NCBI RefSeq assembly: GCF_004022465.1
Contig: NZ_SAVA01000007.1
Location: forward strand, 62,001-126,000
Origin: Rhodobacter huangdaonensis
Lineage (GTDB): Bacteria > Pseudomonadota > Alphaproteobacteria > Rhodobacterales > Rhodobacteraceae
DNA: 64,000 nt
Direction of reading: 5' to 3'
Below the pieces are notes generated by a model. It had not been told where the DNA came from, ran no database searches, and saw only the letters and a program-made list of their open reading frames with translations. The position numbers and the translations under genes are program-made. Position 1 is the stretch's first letter; each line of letters starts with the position of its first letter. Below, one piece after another: positions 8,165-17,152 of the stretch.

Positions 8165-9097
8165 ATGGCGCTGGTCCTCCTCCGACGTCTGCTTCAGGCC
8201 GTCGTGACGGTCGCGGTGGTGATCACACTGGTCTTTCTGATCTTCAGCGTGATCCCGGGCGATTATGTTTCGTCGCTGATGGCCGAGAAGCGATCGCTCG
8301 ACCCTGCGGTGGCAGAGCGGATCGCGGCCGAACTGCACCTGAACGATCCGGTCCTGCTGCGGCTGGGACAGTATCTGGTCGGGATCTTGCATGGCGATCT
8401 GGGCCTGTCCTTCGCCACCCAGCAGCCGGTGACCGAGATGCTGTCCGGCCGGATCTGGGCCTCGTTCAAGCTGGCCTGCGCGGCGATGGCCTGCGCCATC
8501 GTCACCGGCCTGCCGCTCGGCTATATCGCCGCGGCGCGGCAGAACCGCTGGATCGACGGGCTGGCGATGGTCTTCGCGGTCTCGGGCCTGTCGGTGCCCG
8601 GGTTCTGGTTCGGCCTGCTCCTGATGTATGTGTTCTCGCTGCAGCTCGGGTGGCTGCCGACCTTCGGCTATGGCCAGGGCGGCATCGAACACCTGATCCT
8701 GCCCGCGCTCACGCTTGGCATCGCACCGATGGCGTTGCTCGCGCGGACGACCCGTGCCGCAGTGCTCGAGACGAAGAATGCCGATTTCATCCGCACCGCC
8801 CGGTCGAAGGGCATGTCGGAGGGGCGGCTCGTGCGCAAGCATCTCGCGCGCAATGCCTTCATGCTGATCCTGACGATGATCGGGCTGCAGTTCGGCTCGA
8901 TGATGGGCGGATCGGTGGTGATCGAGAGCCTCTTCGCCTGGCCTGGCGTGGGCTCGCTGCTGATCCAGTCGGTGGGGCTGCGCGATATCCCCGTGGTGCA
9001 GGGCTGCATCCTCGTGATCGTCCTGTTCTTCCTGATCGTCAACACGCTGGTCGATGTCGCATATCTGCTGATCGACCCGCGCATCCGCTACAAATGA
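8165..9097 (+). CDS. Peptide ABC transporter permease (DppB/OppB type)
   Basis: A 310-residue inner-membrane permease; ATG 8165 follows GAAAGGA. It has about six hydrophobic segments, starting at residues 9-29 and followed by a periplasmic loop with LHLNDPVLLRLGQYL, typical of DppB. The cytoplasmic EAA loop (TRAAVLETKNADFIRTARSK) contacts the ATPases. It forms a heterodimer with the following DppC-like permease. Its stop overlaps a possible upstream start of that gene, so translation is probably coupled. Confidence 0.92.
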   Translation: MALVLLRRLLQAVVTVAVVITLVFLIFSVIPGDYVSSLMAEKRSLDPAVAERIAAELHLNDPVLLRLGQYLVGILHGDLGLSFATQQPVTEMLSGRIWASFKLACAAMACAIVTGLPLGYIAAARQNRWIDGLAMVFAVSGLSVPGFWFGLLLMYVFSLQLGWLPTFGYGQGGIEHLILPALTLGIAPMALLARTTRAAVLETKNADFIRTARSKGMSEGRLVRKHLARNAFMLILTMIGLQFGSMMGGSVVIESLFAWPGVGSLLIQSVGLRDIPVVQGCILVIVLFFLIVNTLVDVAYLLIDPRIRYK

Positions 9098-9108
9098 GGA
9101 AGCCGGCC

Positions 9109-9936
9109 ATGCTCAAGCTCCTGGCGCGTCCCAATCTGGCGACGGGTGGTGCGATCGTCCTGATCGCGATCTTCGTCGCCGTCTTCGCGCCGCTGATCGC
9201 GCCGCATGATCCGATCACCGACGCAAACCTGATGTTCGCCGAGACCGCGCCCGATGCCGATTTCCTGATGGGCACCGACGAGCAGGGGCGCGACATCTTC
9301 TCGCGCATCGTCTATGGCGCGCGGATCGCGCTGACGATCGGGCTGCTGGTCGAGCTGATGAACACCATCATCGGCGTCGCTCTGGGCGTTTCGGCGGGAT
9401 ATTTCGGCGGCTGGTGGGACGAATTCGTGCAGGGGCTGACCAATGTCATGCTCGCGGTGCCGACGATCGTCTTCGCGCTGGCGCTGATGGCGGTGCTGGG
9501 GCCCGGAATCCTGAGCCTGCTGATCGCGCTTGGCATGACCGACTGGGCCTACAGCTGCCGGATCTCGCGCGCGCAGGTGCTGACGATGAAATCGCGCCCC
9601 TTCGTGCAGGCGGCCCGGACGATGGGCTATGGCCCGGTGCATATCATGGCGCGCGAGCTGCTGCCGAATATCGCGGGGCCGCTGGTCGTGGTGGCGACGA
9701 TGGGGATCGGGTCGGCGATCATGGCCGAGGCGTCGCTCTCCTTCCTCGGGCTGGGCGTGGTGCCGCCGGCGCCGAGCTGGGGCTCGATGCTGGCGCGGGC
9801 GCGCGAACAGCTGATCGTGGCGCCCTGGGTCGCGGTCTTCCCCGGGCTCGCGATTTTCTTCACCGTGCTCGGGTTCAATCTGCTCGGCGACGGTCTGCGC
9901 GACCTGCTTGATCCGCAGGGGAGGTCGAAACGATGA
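9109..9936 (+). CDS. Peptide ABC transporter permease (DppC/OppC type)
   Basis: A 275-residue permease. ATG 9109 is chosen because TGAGGAAG ends 8 nt upstream; an ATG at 9094 overlaps the previous stop. One N-terminal membrane segment is followed by the DppC-typical LMGTDEQGRDIFSRIVYG motif. The EAA loop FVQAARTMGYGPVHIM and LSFLGLGVVPPAPSWG near the C-terminus are both DppC hallmarks. It partners the preceding DppB-like permease. The gene overlaps the next ATPase start by 4 bp (ATGA). Confidence 0.92.
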   Translation: MLKLLARPNLATGGAIVLIAIFVAVFAPLIAPHDPITDANLMFAETAPDADFLMGTDEQGRDIFSRIVYGARIALTIGLLVELMNTIIGVALGVSAGYFGGWWDEFVQGLTNVMLAVPTIVFALALMAVLGPGILSLLIALGMTDWAYSCRISRAQVLTMKSRPFVQAARTMGYGPVHIMARELLPNIAGPLVVVATMGIGSAIMAEASLSFLGLGVVPPAPSWGSMLARAREQLIVAPWVAVFPGLAIFFTVLGFNLLGDGLRDLLDPQGRSKR

Positions 9937-10910
9937 GCGACGAGGTTCTGCGGATCGAGGATCTGACGATTGCACTGCGCGTCGAGGGGCGCGATCACCC
10001 GGCGGTCGAGGGGGTCAACCTGACGATCGGGCGTGGCGAGGTGGTCGGGCTCGTGGGCGAGTCCGGCTGCGGCAAGAGCCTGACCGCGCTGTCGGTGGCC
10101 GGGCTTCTGACCGCGCCGATGCACGTTTCGAACGGTCGTATCCTGATCGAGGGACAGGATGTGGCCCGGTTGTCGAACCGGTCGTTGCGGTCGCTGCGGG
10201 GCGACCGGATCGCGATGATCTTCCAGGAGCCGATGACCGCGCTGAACCCGCTGATGACGATCGGCGACCAGATCGGCGAGATGTTCGTCCTGCACCGCGG
10301 CCTGGGGGCGCGTGCCGCCCGCAAGGCGGCGATCGCGGCGCTCGACCGGGTTCAGGTGCCGGGCGCGGCGCGGCGGGTCGACGACTATCCGCACCAGCTC
10401 TCGGGCGGGATGCGGCAAAGGGTGATGATCGCGATCGCGCTCGCCTGCGATCCGGCGCTTCTGATCGCGGACGAGCCGACCACCGCGCTCGACGTCACGA
10501 TTCAGGCCGAGATCATCGACCTGATCCTCGAGCTGTGCCGCGAGCAGGGGACGGCGGTGCTGATGATCTCGCACGATCTCGGGCTGGTGGCGCGGATCTG
10601 CAACCGCGTTGCGGTGATGTATGCCGGCCATCTGATCGAGGAACAGGCCGCCGAGCGGATCTTCCTGTCGCCGCACCATCCCTATACCCGGGGCCTCGTC
10701 GGGGCCCTGCCGCGGCTCGGCCGGCGGCTGACCGAGGGGCAGGCGGCGCTGACCGAGATCCCGGGCACGGTGCCGGCGATCCTCGATTACGGCGCGGGCT
10801 GCCGCTTTGCGCCGCGCTGCACCCGGGTGATGGCGCATTGTGCCGCGGCCACGCCCGAGACCACGCAACTCCCGCAGGGCGGGCGGATACGGTGTTTTCT
10901 CCATGACTGA
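9933..10910 (+). CDS. Peptide ABC transporter ATP-binding protein (DppD/OppD type)
   Basis: A 325-residue ATPase. Walker A GESGCGKS is near residue 46, the Q-loop FQEPMTALNP near 95, the signature LSGGMRQR near 158 and Walker B LLIADEPTTALD near 175; SHDLG carries the switch histidine. The C-terminal OppD extension contains GCRFAPRCTRVMAHC, the Cys cluster typical of the family. It starts by ATGA overlap with the permease gene and overlaps the next ATPase by 8 bp, so translation is coupled. It powers import together with the DppF-like partner. Confidence 0.92.
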   Translation: MSDEVLRIEDLTIALRVEGRDHPAVEGVNLTIGRGEVVGLVGESGCGKSLTALSVAGLLTAPMHVSNGRILIEGQDVARLSNRSLRSLRGDRIAMIFQEPMTALNPLMTIGDQIGEMFVLHRGLGARAARKAAIAALDRVQVPGAARRVDDYPHQLSGGMRQRVMIAIALACDPALLIADEPTTALDVTIQAEIIDLILELCREQGTAVLMISHDLGLVARICNRVAVMYAGHLIEEQAAERIFLSPHHPYTRGLVGALPRLGRRLTEGQAALTEIPGTVPAILDYGAGCRFAPRCTRVMAHCAAATPETTQLPQGGRIRCFLHD

Positions 10911-11880
10911 AGCAGAGCCCGTCCTGCGCTTGCAGGATCTGAAAGTGCATTACCCGGTGCGTCTGGGCCACGGTTTCGGCAAAAGCGTGCTGAGGGCCGT
11001 GGATGGCGTGAGCCTCGACATCGGGCGCGGCGAATGCCTGGGGCTCGTGGGGGAATCCGGTTGCGGCAAGTCCTCGCTCGCACAGGCGGTGATGGGGCTG
11101 GTGCCGGTGAGTTCCGGGCGCATCGCGCTCAACGGGCGCGAGGACTGGGGCGCCGACCGGCTTGCCCGGGCACGGATGGTGCAGATGGTGTTCCAGGACC
11201 CGTTCTCCTCGCTCAACCCGCGCCAGAGCATCGGCCAGAGTCTCGGTGGACCGCTGAAGCTGCATGGCATCGCCAACCGTTCCGAGCGCGAGGACCGGGT
11301 CGCCACGATGCTGCGCAAGGTCGGGCTGAACCCCGACGCGGCCGGCCGCCATCCGCATGAATTCTCGGGCGGGCAGCGGCAGCGCATCGCCATCGCCCGG
11401 GCGCTGATCGTCGAGCCGCAACTCGTTGTCTGCGACGAGCCGGTCTCGGCGCTCGACGTGTCGATCCGGGCGCAGATCATCAACCTGCTGCTCGAACTCA
11501 AGGACGAGCTCGGGGTGGCGCTGCTGATGATCTCGCATGATCTCGGCGTGGTCGAACACATGAGCGACCGCATCGCCGTGATGTATCTCGGCCGCATCGT
11601 CGAGGAGGGTGACTGGCGCAAGATCTTCACTGCGCCCGCCCATCCCTATACCCGCACGCTGATCGCCTCGATCCCCGACCCGGCGCGCCCGGATGCCGGC
11701 TGGGAGCGGCTGCGCGGCGAGGCGCCCTCGGCGCTGGCCCCGCCCGCAGGCTGCGCCTTTCACCCGCGCTGTGCACAGGCGTTCGGGCCCTGTCGCGCCG
11801 GTGGCGTGCCGGAGTTCACCGGGCTGGCGGACGACCACCGCGCCCGCTGCCATCTGTTGACTGAAGGAGCTTCGCGATGA
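10903..11880 (+). CDS. Peptide ABC transporter ATP-binding protein (DppF/OppF type)
   Basis: A 325-residue ATPase starting MTEAEPVLRLQDLKVHYPV. Walker A is GESGCGKSSL, the Q-loop FQDPFSSLNPRQSIGQ is strongly DppF-like, the signature is FSGGQRQR and Walker B is CDEPVSALD. The C-terminus carries PPAGCAFHPRCAQAFGPC, the family Cys motif. It pairs with the preceding DppD-like subunit in one importer. Its stop overlaps the start of the transpeptidase-peptidase fusion by 4 bp. That binds the fusion enzyme tightly into the transport operon. Confidence 0.92.
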   Translation: MTEAEPVLRLQDLKVHYPVRLGHGFGKSVLRAVDGVSLDIGRGECLGLVGESGCGKSSLAQAVMGLVPVSSGRIALNGREDWGADRLARARMVQMVFQDPFSSLNPRQSIGQSLGGPLKLHGIANRSEREDRVATMLRKVGLNPDAAGRHPHEFSGGQRQRIAIARALIVEPQLVVCDEPVSALDVSIRAQIINLLLELKDELGVALLMISHDLGVVEHMSDRIAVMYLGRIVEEGDWRKIFTAPAHPYTRTLIASIPDPARPDAGWERLRGEAPSALAPPAGCAFHPRCAQAFGPCRAGGVPEFTGLADDHRARCHLLTEGASR

Positions 11881-13436
11881 GCAACCATGCCGACGTGATC
11901 GTGGTGCGTTCGGGCGCCGATCACCGGGCGCCGCATCTTGGCACGCTGCGGATCGGCGATTGGGAAATCCCCTGCGTGACCGGCCGGGGCGGACTGACCG
12001 AGCCGTCGCGAAAGCGCGAGGGCGATCTGTGCACGCCGATCGGTGTCTTCCCGCTGCGCTATGGTTTCTACGACCCGGCGGTCTTCGGCGATGCGCCGCG
12101 CGGGCTGGCCTTTCCCTTCGTGCCGAAACCCGCCGACTGGCTCTGGGTCGAGGATACGACGGACCCGCTTTACAACCGGTTCGCGCAGGACGGCGGGGGC
12201 GGCGGGCGCGACAACGAGGCGCTGTTCGATCTCTTCGTTCCCGTCGGCTGGAACGACGCGACGCCGGTGATCGGCAAGGGCAGCGGTATCCTGATCCATG
12301 CCGCGCGGGAGGATTTCTCGGGCTCTGCCGGTTGCGTCGCGGTCGCGCGGTCGCATCTCATGCCGCTTGCCGAACGGCTGCGCCCGGGCATGCTGATCGA
12401 CATCGGGTTCGCCGACACGGCCAGCGCGCCGGCCCGGGCAGCGGAACCCGAGGCCGGCGGGCCCGAAAGCGTGACCTTCCGCGCGCTGCAACCCGGGCCG
12501 CGGCTGCTCATCGCCGGGGCGGTGCATGGCAACGAGCCCGCCGGGCCGGCGGCGATCGCGCGGGCCATTGCGGCGTTTCGCGCGGGGGCGCTGCGGCTTG
12601 GGCGCGGCTCGGTCACCTTCGTTCCGGTGATGAACCCGCTCGCCTGGGCGCAGAACAGCCGCGAGGGCATGCGCAACCTCAACCGCGATCTGTGCGAGCG
12701 CCCGGTGCCGCTCGACAACGAGGACCGGCTCGGCAATGTGATCTGCCCGATCCTGCGCGCTCATGACGTGCTGATCGACCTGCATTCCTTTTCCGCGCCG
12801 GGCGAGGCTTTCGCGCTCTGCGGTCCCGCCGACAATGACGGCGGGCTCGAGCCGTTCCACCGCGCGGCAGAGGAGGCCGCGCTGGTGCGGGCGCTTGGCC
12901 TGCCGCTTGTGGTGCATGGCTGGATGGCGGCGCATGACCGCGCCCTCGCGCAGCGCCGGGCGGCGGGCGGGCCGGCGGGGCTTGCGGCCCATGGCGTCGG
13001 CACGACGGAATACATGCGCTTCGCGGGCGGCTATGCGGTCACGGTGGAATGCGGACAGCATCTTGATCCGCGTGGCCCCGAGATCGGCTGGCAGGTGATC
13101 CTGAACGGGCTCTCGCATCTGCGGATGATCGACCGTCCGCTGCCGGATCTGCCCGCACCGCGCGAGCTCGAGATCGGCGAGGCGATCCTGGCCGCGGATG
13201 ACGACGACCGGATGATCCGCCAGTTCAGCGCCGGCGAGCCGGTGCGCCGCGGCGAGGTCATCGGGCAGCGCGCCGACGGCATGCCGATCACCGCGCCCGC
13301 CGACGGGGCCCTGATCTTCGCCGGGCTCACGGCGGCGGCGGGCACCGAGCTTGCCTTCCTGTGCCACTTCGCGGATCGTCTTGCCCGGATGGATCGGAGC
13401 TCCGAGGCCTGCGCCGGAAGCCGCCCGGCAGACTAG
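11877..13436 (+). CDS. L,D-transpeptidase (YkuD-like) fused to M14/AspA-type zinc carboxypeptidase
   Basis: A 519-residue two-domain protein without signal peptide. Residues 1-180 match the short alphaproteobacterial L,D-transpeptidase family: REGDLCTPIGVFPLR, H141 and SAGCVAVAR with candidate nucleophile C153. Residues 205-515 are an AspA/AstE-type M14 domain: H217 and E220 in HGNEP, H303 in DLHS (zinc ligands), and E391 in VECG as candidate general acid/base. The gene overlaps the DppF-like ATPase by 4 bp, so it likely acts on what the transporter imports. L,D-transpeptidases are normally periplasmic and act on peptidoglycan; a cytosolic fused form suggests cleavage of L,D or acyl bonds in peptides. 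The actual reaction is unknown. Confidence 0.8.
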   Translation: MSNHADVIVVRSGADHRAPHLGTLRIGDWEIPCVTGRGGLTEPSRKREGDLCTPIGVFPLRYGFYDPAVFGDAPRGLAFPFVPKPADWLWVEDTTDPLYNRFAQDGGGGGRDNEALFDLFVPVGWNDATPVIGKGSGILIHAAREDFSGSAGCVAVARSHLMPLAERLRPGMLIDIGFADTASAPARAAEPEAGGPESVTFRALQPGPRLLIAGAVHGNEPAGPAAIARAIAAFRAGALRLGRGSVTFVPVMNPLAWAQNSREGMRNLNRDLCERPVPLDNEDRLGNVICPILRAHDVLIDLHSFSAPGEAFALCGPADNDGGLEPFHRAAEEAALVRALGLPLVVHGWMAAHDRALAQRRAAGGPAGLAAHGVGTTEYMRFAGGYAVTVECGQHLDPRGPEIGWQVILNGLSHLRMIDRPLPDLPAPRELEIGEAILAADDDDRMIRQFSAGEPVRRGEVIGQRADGMPITAPADGALIFAGLTAAAGTELAFLCHFADRLARMDRSSEACAGSRPAD

Positions 13437-13467
13437 GCCTCGGGACGCGATCAAAAGGGGCATGGCG

Positions 13468-13504
13468 CGGCGACAGGCACGGTCTTCGGTCTTGCCTGTC
13501 GCCG
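13468..13504 (+). terminator. Intergenic hairpin between the fusion enzyme and the amine oxidase gene
   Basis: A perfect 12-bp stem (CGGCGACAGGCA and its complement) with a 13-nt loop, in a 124-bp gap, without a T-tract. It may be an mRNA-processing or partial-termination site within the operon. The rest of the gap shows only the AAAGGA ribosome site of the next gene. Confidence 0.55.
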
Positions 13505-13560
13505 GATCGCCACCACGCTGCACAAGACCAGGCCCGAGGGCCAGATTGAAAGGATCCCAG

Positions 13561-15201
13561 ATGTCAGAATTCTCGGCTTTCGGGCCCGACTTCCCCTTTG
13601 CCTATGACGACTGGCTCGCCAATCCTGCCGGGCTCGGGCAGGTTCCCGCGGCGCGCCACGGCGCCTCGGTCGCGATCGTCGGTGCGGGCGCGGCGGGGGT
13701 GATCGCGGGGCACGAGCTGATGAAGCTCGGCCTGCGCCCGGTGCTTTATGAATCGGGCGCCTTCGGTGGGCGGCTGCGCTCGGAACCCTTCGAGGGCACG
13801 GAGGATGTCATCGCCGAACTCGGCGGCATGCGCTTTCCCGTCTCGTCGCGCGGTTTCTACCATTACGTCGATCTTCTCGGCTGCGAGAGCGCGCCCTTTC
13901 CGAACCCGCTGACCGAGGCGGCCGGCTCGACGGTGATCGATCTCGAGGGCGAGACGCTTTTCGCCCGCACGCTCGACGATCTGCCCGAGCTCTATCGCGA
14001 GGTTGCGCGCGCCTATGACGCGGCGCTCGAGGAGGGGGCGCGGTTTTCCGACCTGCGCGCGGCGATGGCGGCGCGGGATGCCGCGCGCGTGAAGGAGATC
14101 TGGGACCCGCTCGTCGCGGCCTGGGACGAGCGCACCTTCTATGATTTCGTCACCACCTCCGAGGCCTTCCGCCAGCTCGGCTTCCGCCACCGCGAGGTGT
14201 TCGGGCAGGTCGGGTTCGGCACCGGCGGCTGGGACAGCGACTTCCCGAATTCGATGCTCGAGATCCTGCGGGTGAACCTCTGCGCGCTTGACGACAACCA
14301 GCGCTATATCGTCGGCGGGGTGGAGAACGTGCTGCACCGGCTCTGGCGGCAGCCCGCCGATTGCGCGCATTGGGGGCGGATGACGCTGGCCGGGCTGAAC
14401 GGCGGCGCGACGCGCTCGCGCGTGACGCGGATCGCGCGGGATGCCGGCGGCGCCATCGCGGTGACCGATCGCTGGGGCCGTGTGGATCTTTACGACGCGG
14501 TGCTGGTGACCTGCCAGAGCCACCTGCTGACCACCTCGATCGAGACCGACGAGGAGCTTTTCGACCAGAAGCTCTGGATGGCGCTCGATCGCACCCGCTA
14601 CATGCAGGCGGCAAAGACCTTCGTGATGGTCGACCGGCCGTTCTGGCACGACATCGACCCGGCGACCGGGCGGCCGGTGATGTCGATGACGCTGACCGAC
14701 CGGATCACCCGCGGCACCTATTTCTTCGACAACGGGCCGGACCGGCCCGGGGTGATCTGCCTGTCCTATTCGTGGATGACCGATGCGCTGAAGGTGCTGC
14801 CGCATGACGCGGAAAAGCGGGTGGAGCTGGCGCTCTCGGCGCTTGGGCGGATCTATCCGGGGGTGGATATCGCCAGCCATATCCGCGGCAATCCGATCTG
14901 CGTGAGCTGGGAGACCGACGAGAATTTCCTCGGTGCCTTCAAGGGCGCGCTGCCGGGACATTACCGCTACAACCATCGCATGTATGGCCATTTCATGCAG
15001 GAGGCCCTGCCGGCGGCGCAGCGCGGCATCTTCCTTGCCGGCGACGGCATCAGCTGGACCCCGGCCTGGGTCGAGGGCGCGGTGCAGACGGCGCTGAACG
15101 CGGTCTGGGGCATCATGACCCATTTCGGCGGCGCCTGCGATCCGGCGAACCCCGGCCCGGGCGATCTCTATCCCACCCTCGGGCCGGTCGCGCTCGACTG
15201 A
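13561..15201 (+). CDS. Flavin-dependent amine oxidase (L-amino-acid oxidase / tryptophan monooxygenase-like)
   Basis: A 546-residue FAD enzyme; ATG 13561 follows TTGAAAGGA. The N-terminal FAD-binding motif is VGAGAAGVIAGHEL with E at the end of the second strand (LYESGAFGGRLRSE). The FAD-contacting C-terminus is FLAGDGISWTPAWVEGA. The insert and overall length resemble tryptophan 2-monooxygenase-type oxidases rather than short monoamine oxidases. No signal peptide. Beside peptidases and a D-aminopeptidase, it probably deaminates or decarboxylates an amino acid or amine released from a peptide. Substrate not readable from sequence. Confidence 0.8.
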   Translation: MSEFSAFGPDFPFAYDDWLANPAGLGQVPAARHGASVAIVGAGAAGVIAGHELMKLGLRPVLYESGAFGGRLRSEPFEGTEDVIAELGGMRFPVSSRGFYHYVDLLGCESAPFPNPLTEAAGSTVIDLEGETLFARTLDDLPELYREVARAYDAALEEGARFSDLRAAMAARDAARVKEIWDPLVAAWDERTFYDFVTTSEAFRQLGFRHREVFGQVGFGTGGWDSDFPNSMLEILRVNLCALDDNQRYIVGGVENVLHRLWRQPADCAHWGRMTLAGLNGGATRSRVTRIARDAGGAIAVTDRWGRVDLYDAVLVTCQSHLLTTSIETDEELFDQKLWMALDRTRYMQAAKTFVMVDRPFWHDIDPATGRPVMSMTLTDRITRGTYFFDNGPDRPGVICLSYSWMTDALKVLPHDAEKRVELALSALGRIYPGVDIASHIRGNPICVSWETDENFLGAFKGALPGHYRYNHRMYGHFMQEALPAAQRGIFLAGDGISWTPAWVEGAVQTALNAVWGIMTHFGGACDPANPGPGDLYPTLGPVALD

Positions 15202-15226
15202 TCCGCCGCCATCGAAAGGACGAAAC

Positions 15227-16030
15227 GTGAAAGTGTTCATCAGTGCCGACATGGAAGGCACCGCCGGCATCACCACCTGGAGCGAGACGGAAAAGGATCA
15301 TCCCGATTACGCCGAGTTCCGCGCCTACATGACCGAAGAGGTCCTGGCCGCCTGCGAGGGCGCGCGCGCTGCGGGGGCCGAGGAGGTGGTGGTGAAGGAC
15401 GCCCATTCCTCCGGGCGCAACCTCATCATCGGGCGGCTGCCGGCCTATGTGCGCATCCTGCGCAGCTGGAGCGGGCATCCCGACACGATGATGTTCGGCA
15501 TCGGCGCGGGGTTCGACGCGGCCGTCTACACCGGCTATCACAACCGCGCCGGGGCCGAGACCAACCCGCTGTCGCACACCCTGACCGATCAGATCATGCG
15601 GATCACGATCAACGGCGAGCCGGCCTCGGAGTTCACCATCAACGCCCGCACCGCGGCGCGCTACGGAGTGCCCTCGGTCTTCCTGTCGGGCGATGCGGGC
15701 ATGTGCCGGGCGGCCAGGGATTTCGTTCCCGGCATCGCCACGGTGGCAACCTCCGAGGGCATCGGCGGGGCCACGCTGTCGATCCCGCCGGCGAAATCGG
15801 CCGCGCTGATCCGCGAGGGGGTCGAGCGCGCGGTCGCCGCGCGGCGCGCCGGGATGATGCCGCCGATGCCTGACAGCTACGAGCTGGTGATCGAGTACAA
15901 CAACCCGAAAAGCGCCTATCGCTGCCAGTGGTTCCCGGGCGGGGAACTCTGTGGCGAGCGCTCGGTGCGCTGGCGCTTCTCCGACCCGTTCGAGATCCAG
16001 CGCACCTTGCGCTTCGTCTCGGGCGGCTGA
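15227..16030 (+). CDS. dppA: D-aminopeptidase (M55, DppA-like), copy 1
   Basis: A 267-residue M55 peptidase. D8 and E10 in ISADMEG, H60 in VKDAH, H105 in YTGYH and E135 are the likely zinc ligands, matching Bacillus subtilis DppA. The AHTL-like position reads SHTL (H117). Characterised DppA forms a self-compartmentalising decamer that cleaves peptides with N-terminal D-amino acids such as D-Ala-D-Ala. It lies 25 bp after the amine oxidase gene. A second copy of the same length, mostly identical by eye, lies at 21853-22656. Confidence 0.9.
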   Translation: MKVFISADMEGTAGITTWSETEKDHPDYAEFRAYMTEEVLAACEGARAAGAEEVVVKDAHSSGRNLIIGRLPAYVRILRSWSGHPDTMMFGIGAGFDAAVYTGYHNRAGAETNPLSHTLTDQIMRITINGEPASEFTINARTAARYGVPSVFLSGDAGMCRAARDFVPGIATVATSEGIGGATLSIPPAKSAALIREGVERAVAARRAGMMPPMPDSYELVIEYNNPKSAYRCQWFPGGELCGERSVRWRFSDPFEIQRTLRFVSGG

Positions 16031-16061
16031 GACCCGGGGGCGGCCGGGGGCGGGCCCGGGC

Positions 16062-16979
16062 TCAGTGCGGGGCCTGGGCCGCCTGCCAGAACCGGCGGGT
16101 GTCGGCGTTTTGCGCGTGGATGTGACGATAGAGCCGGATTTCAAGCTCCATGTCCCAGTCCGGCGATGCGGAGGCACGCACCAGCGTGCCCGCCCGCAGC
16201 TCCTGTTCGATCAGGCTTTCGGGCAGCCAGCACATCCCGGCGCCGCGCATCGCGAGCGTCTTCAGCCCGGCGCTGATCGTGTTTTCATGCACTGTCCGGC
16301 GCCGGGGCCCCGACCGGCCGGCGAACAGGCGTTCGAGTGCGACGCCGAAGAACGAGCTGTAGCCATAGCTGAGATAGGGGATCTCCGCGCCCTGGCTCTG
16401 CATCCGCTCGAACAGCCCGGCCCCCGGAACATGCACGCCCGAGCGCAGCCGCACCTCGGGCGCGGCGACGGGGATCAGCCGGTCGGTGCCGACCGCGAGG
16501 AAGTCGAAACGCTGCCAGTCGAGGTGGAACGGCACCAGCCCATGCGCATAGGTCAGGAAGAAATCCGCCTCGCCGTCGATCAGCGCCGCAAGATTGGCCT
16601 CGATCCCGCCGCGATCGGGGATCAGCGAGACCCGGATGTTCGCGAAGCGGTTTTCAAGCCAGTCGGGCAGGAAGGTCACGGTCAGCGTGTGCAGCGCGGC
16701 CAGGCGCAACATCCGCCCTTCGCCCGACGGCTGCAGGGACTCGCGCACCGAGTAGAAATTGCGGATCGCGTCCTGCGCCACAGGCAGGAACCGCCGCCCC
16801 TCCGGGGTGAGTTCGGCCGGCACCGTGGCCCGGTTGATGAGCGTCGTGCCGAGCCAGGCCTCCAGCTGCTTGATTCGGCGGCTGAAGGCCGATTGCGTGA
16901 CGTTCCGGGCCTCGGCGGCGCGCGAGAAGCTCGAGGTTTCCGCCAGCGTCACGAAATCTTCGAGCCACTTGAGTTCCAT
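16062..16979 (-). CDS. LysR-family transcriptional regulator
   Basis: A 305-residue LysR regulator. The HTH is MELKWLEDFVTLAETSSFSRA followed by VTQSAFSRRIKQLE-type recognition helix (residues 1-60); an effector domain follows. It is convergent with the first D-aminopeptidase gene and divergent from the D-amino-acid aminotransferase, with a 173-bp spacer holding two palindromes. It probably controls the aminotransferase/amino-acid-transporter operon, with a D-amino acid or product as co-inducer by context. Confidence 0.9.
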   Translation of the reverse strand: MELKWLEDFVTLAETSSFSRAAEARNVTQSAFSRRIKQLEAWLGTTLINRATVPAELTPEGRRFLPVAQDAIRNFYSVRESLQPSGEGRMLRLAALHTLTVTFLPDWLENRFANIRVSLIPDRGGIEANLAALIDGEADFFLTYAHGLVPFHLDWQRFDFLAVGTDRLIPVAAPEVRLRSGVHVPGAGLFERMQSQGAEIPYLSYGYSSFFGVALERLFAGRSGPRRRTVHENTISAGLKTLAMRGAGMCWLPESLIEQELRAGTLVRASASPDWDMELEIRLYRHIHAQNADTRRFWQAAQAPH

Positions 16980-17025
16980 TTATTGAGCACACCTTTTCCG
17001 ACGGACGCGGGCGTTTCTGACGAGC

Positions 17026-17039
17026 CATCTTATAAGATG
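17026..17039. promoter_or_regulatory. Perfect 14-bp palindrome, candidate LysR binding site
   Basis: CATCTTATAAGATG is a perfect dyad about 47 bp upstream of the LysR start and 114 bp upstream of the aminotransferase start. LysR sites are typically interrupted dyads with T/A at the ends, and this fits in size and position. The surrounding DNA is AT-rich. Confidence 0.5.
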
Positions 17040-17114
17040 ATGAATAAAAAGCATTATGCAATTCGTGCATGAGATGTTGCGCAAGTTGAATTGGCCATGC
17101 TCCCGCGCCTCACC

Positions 17115-17144
17115 CCAGGTTCGATTCAACCCAAGTCGAACTGG
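17115..17144. promoter_or_regulatory. Inverted repeat just upstream of the aminotransferase start
   Basis: CCAGGTTCGA (17115-17124) and TCGAACTGG (17136-17144) form a near-perfect dyad (one extra base) around an 11-nt spacer, ending 8 bp before ATG 17153. It could be a second operator, or an RNA hairpin masking the ribosome site. No good Shine-Dalgarno is visible here. Confidence 0.45.
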
Positions 17145-17152
17145 TGCATGAC

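Noticed and set aside
16031..16061. GC-rich run between the first D-aminopeptidase gene and the LysR gene as a bidirectional terminator
   Set aside because: Contains CCCGGG-type repeats, but I could not find a single unambiguous stem with suitable length and no T-tract is present.
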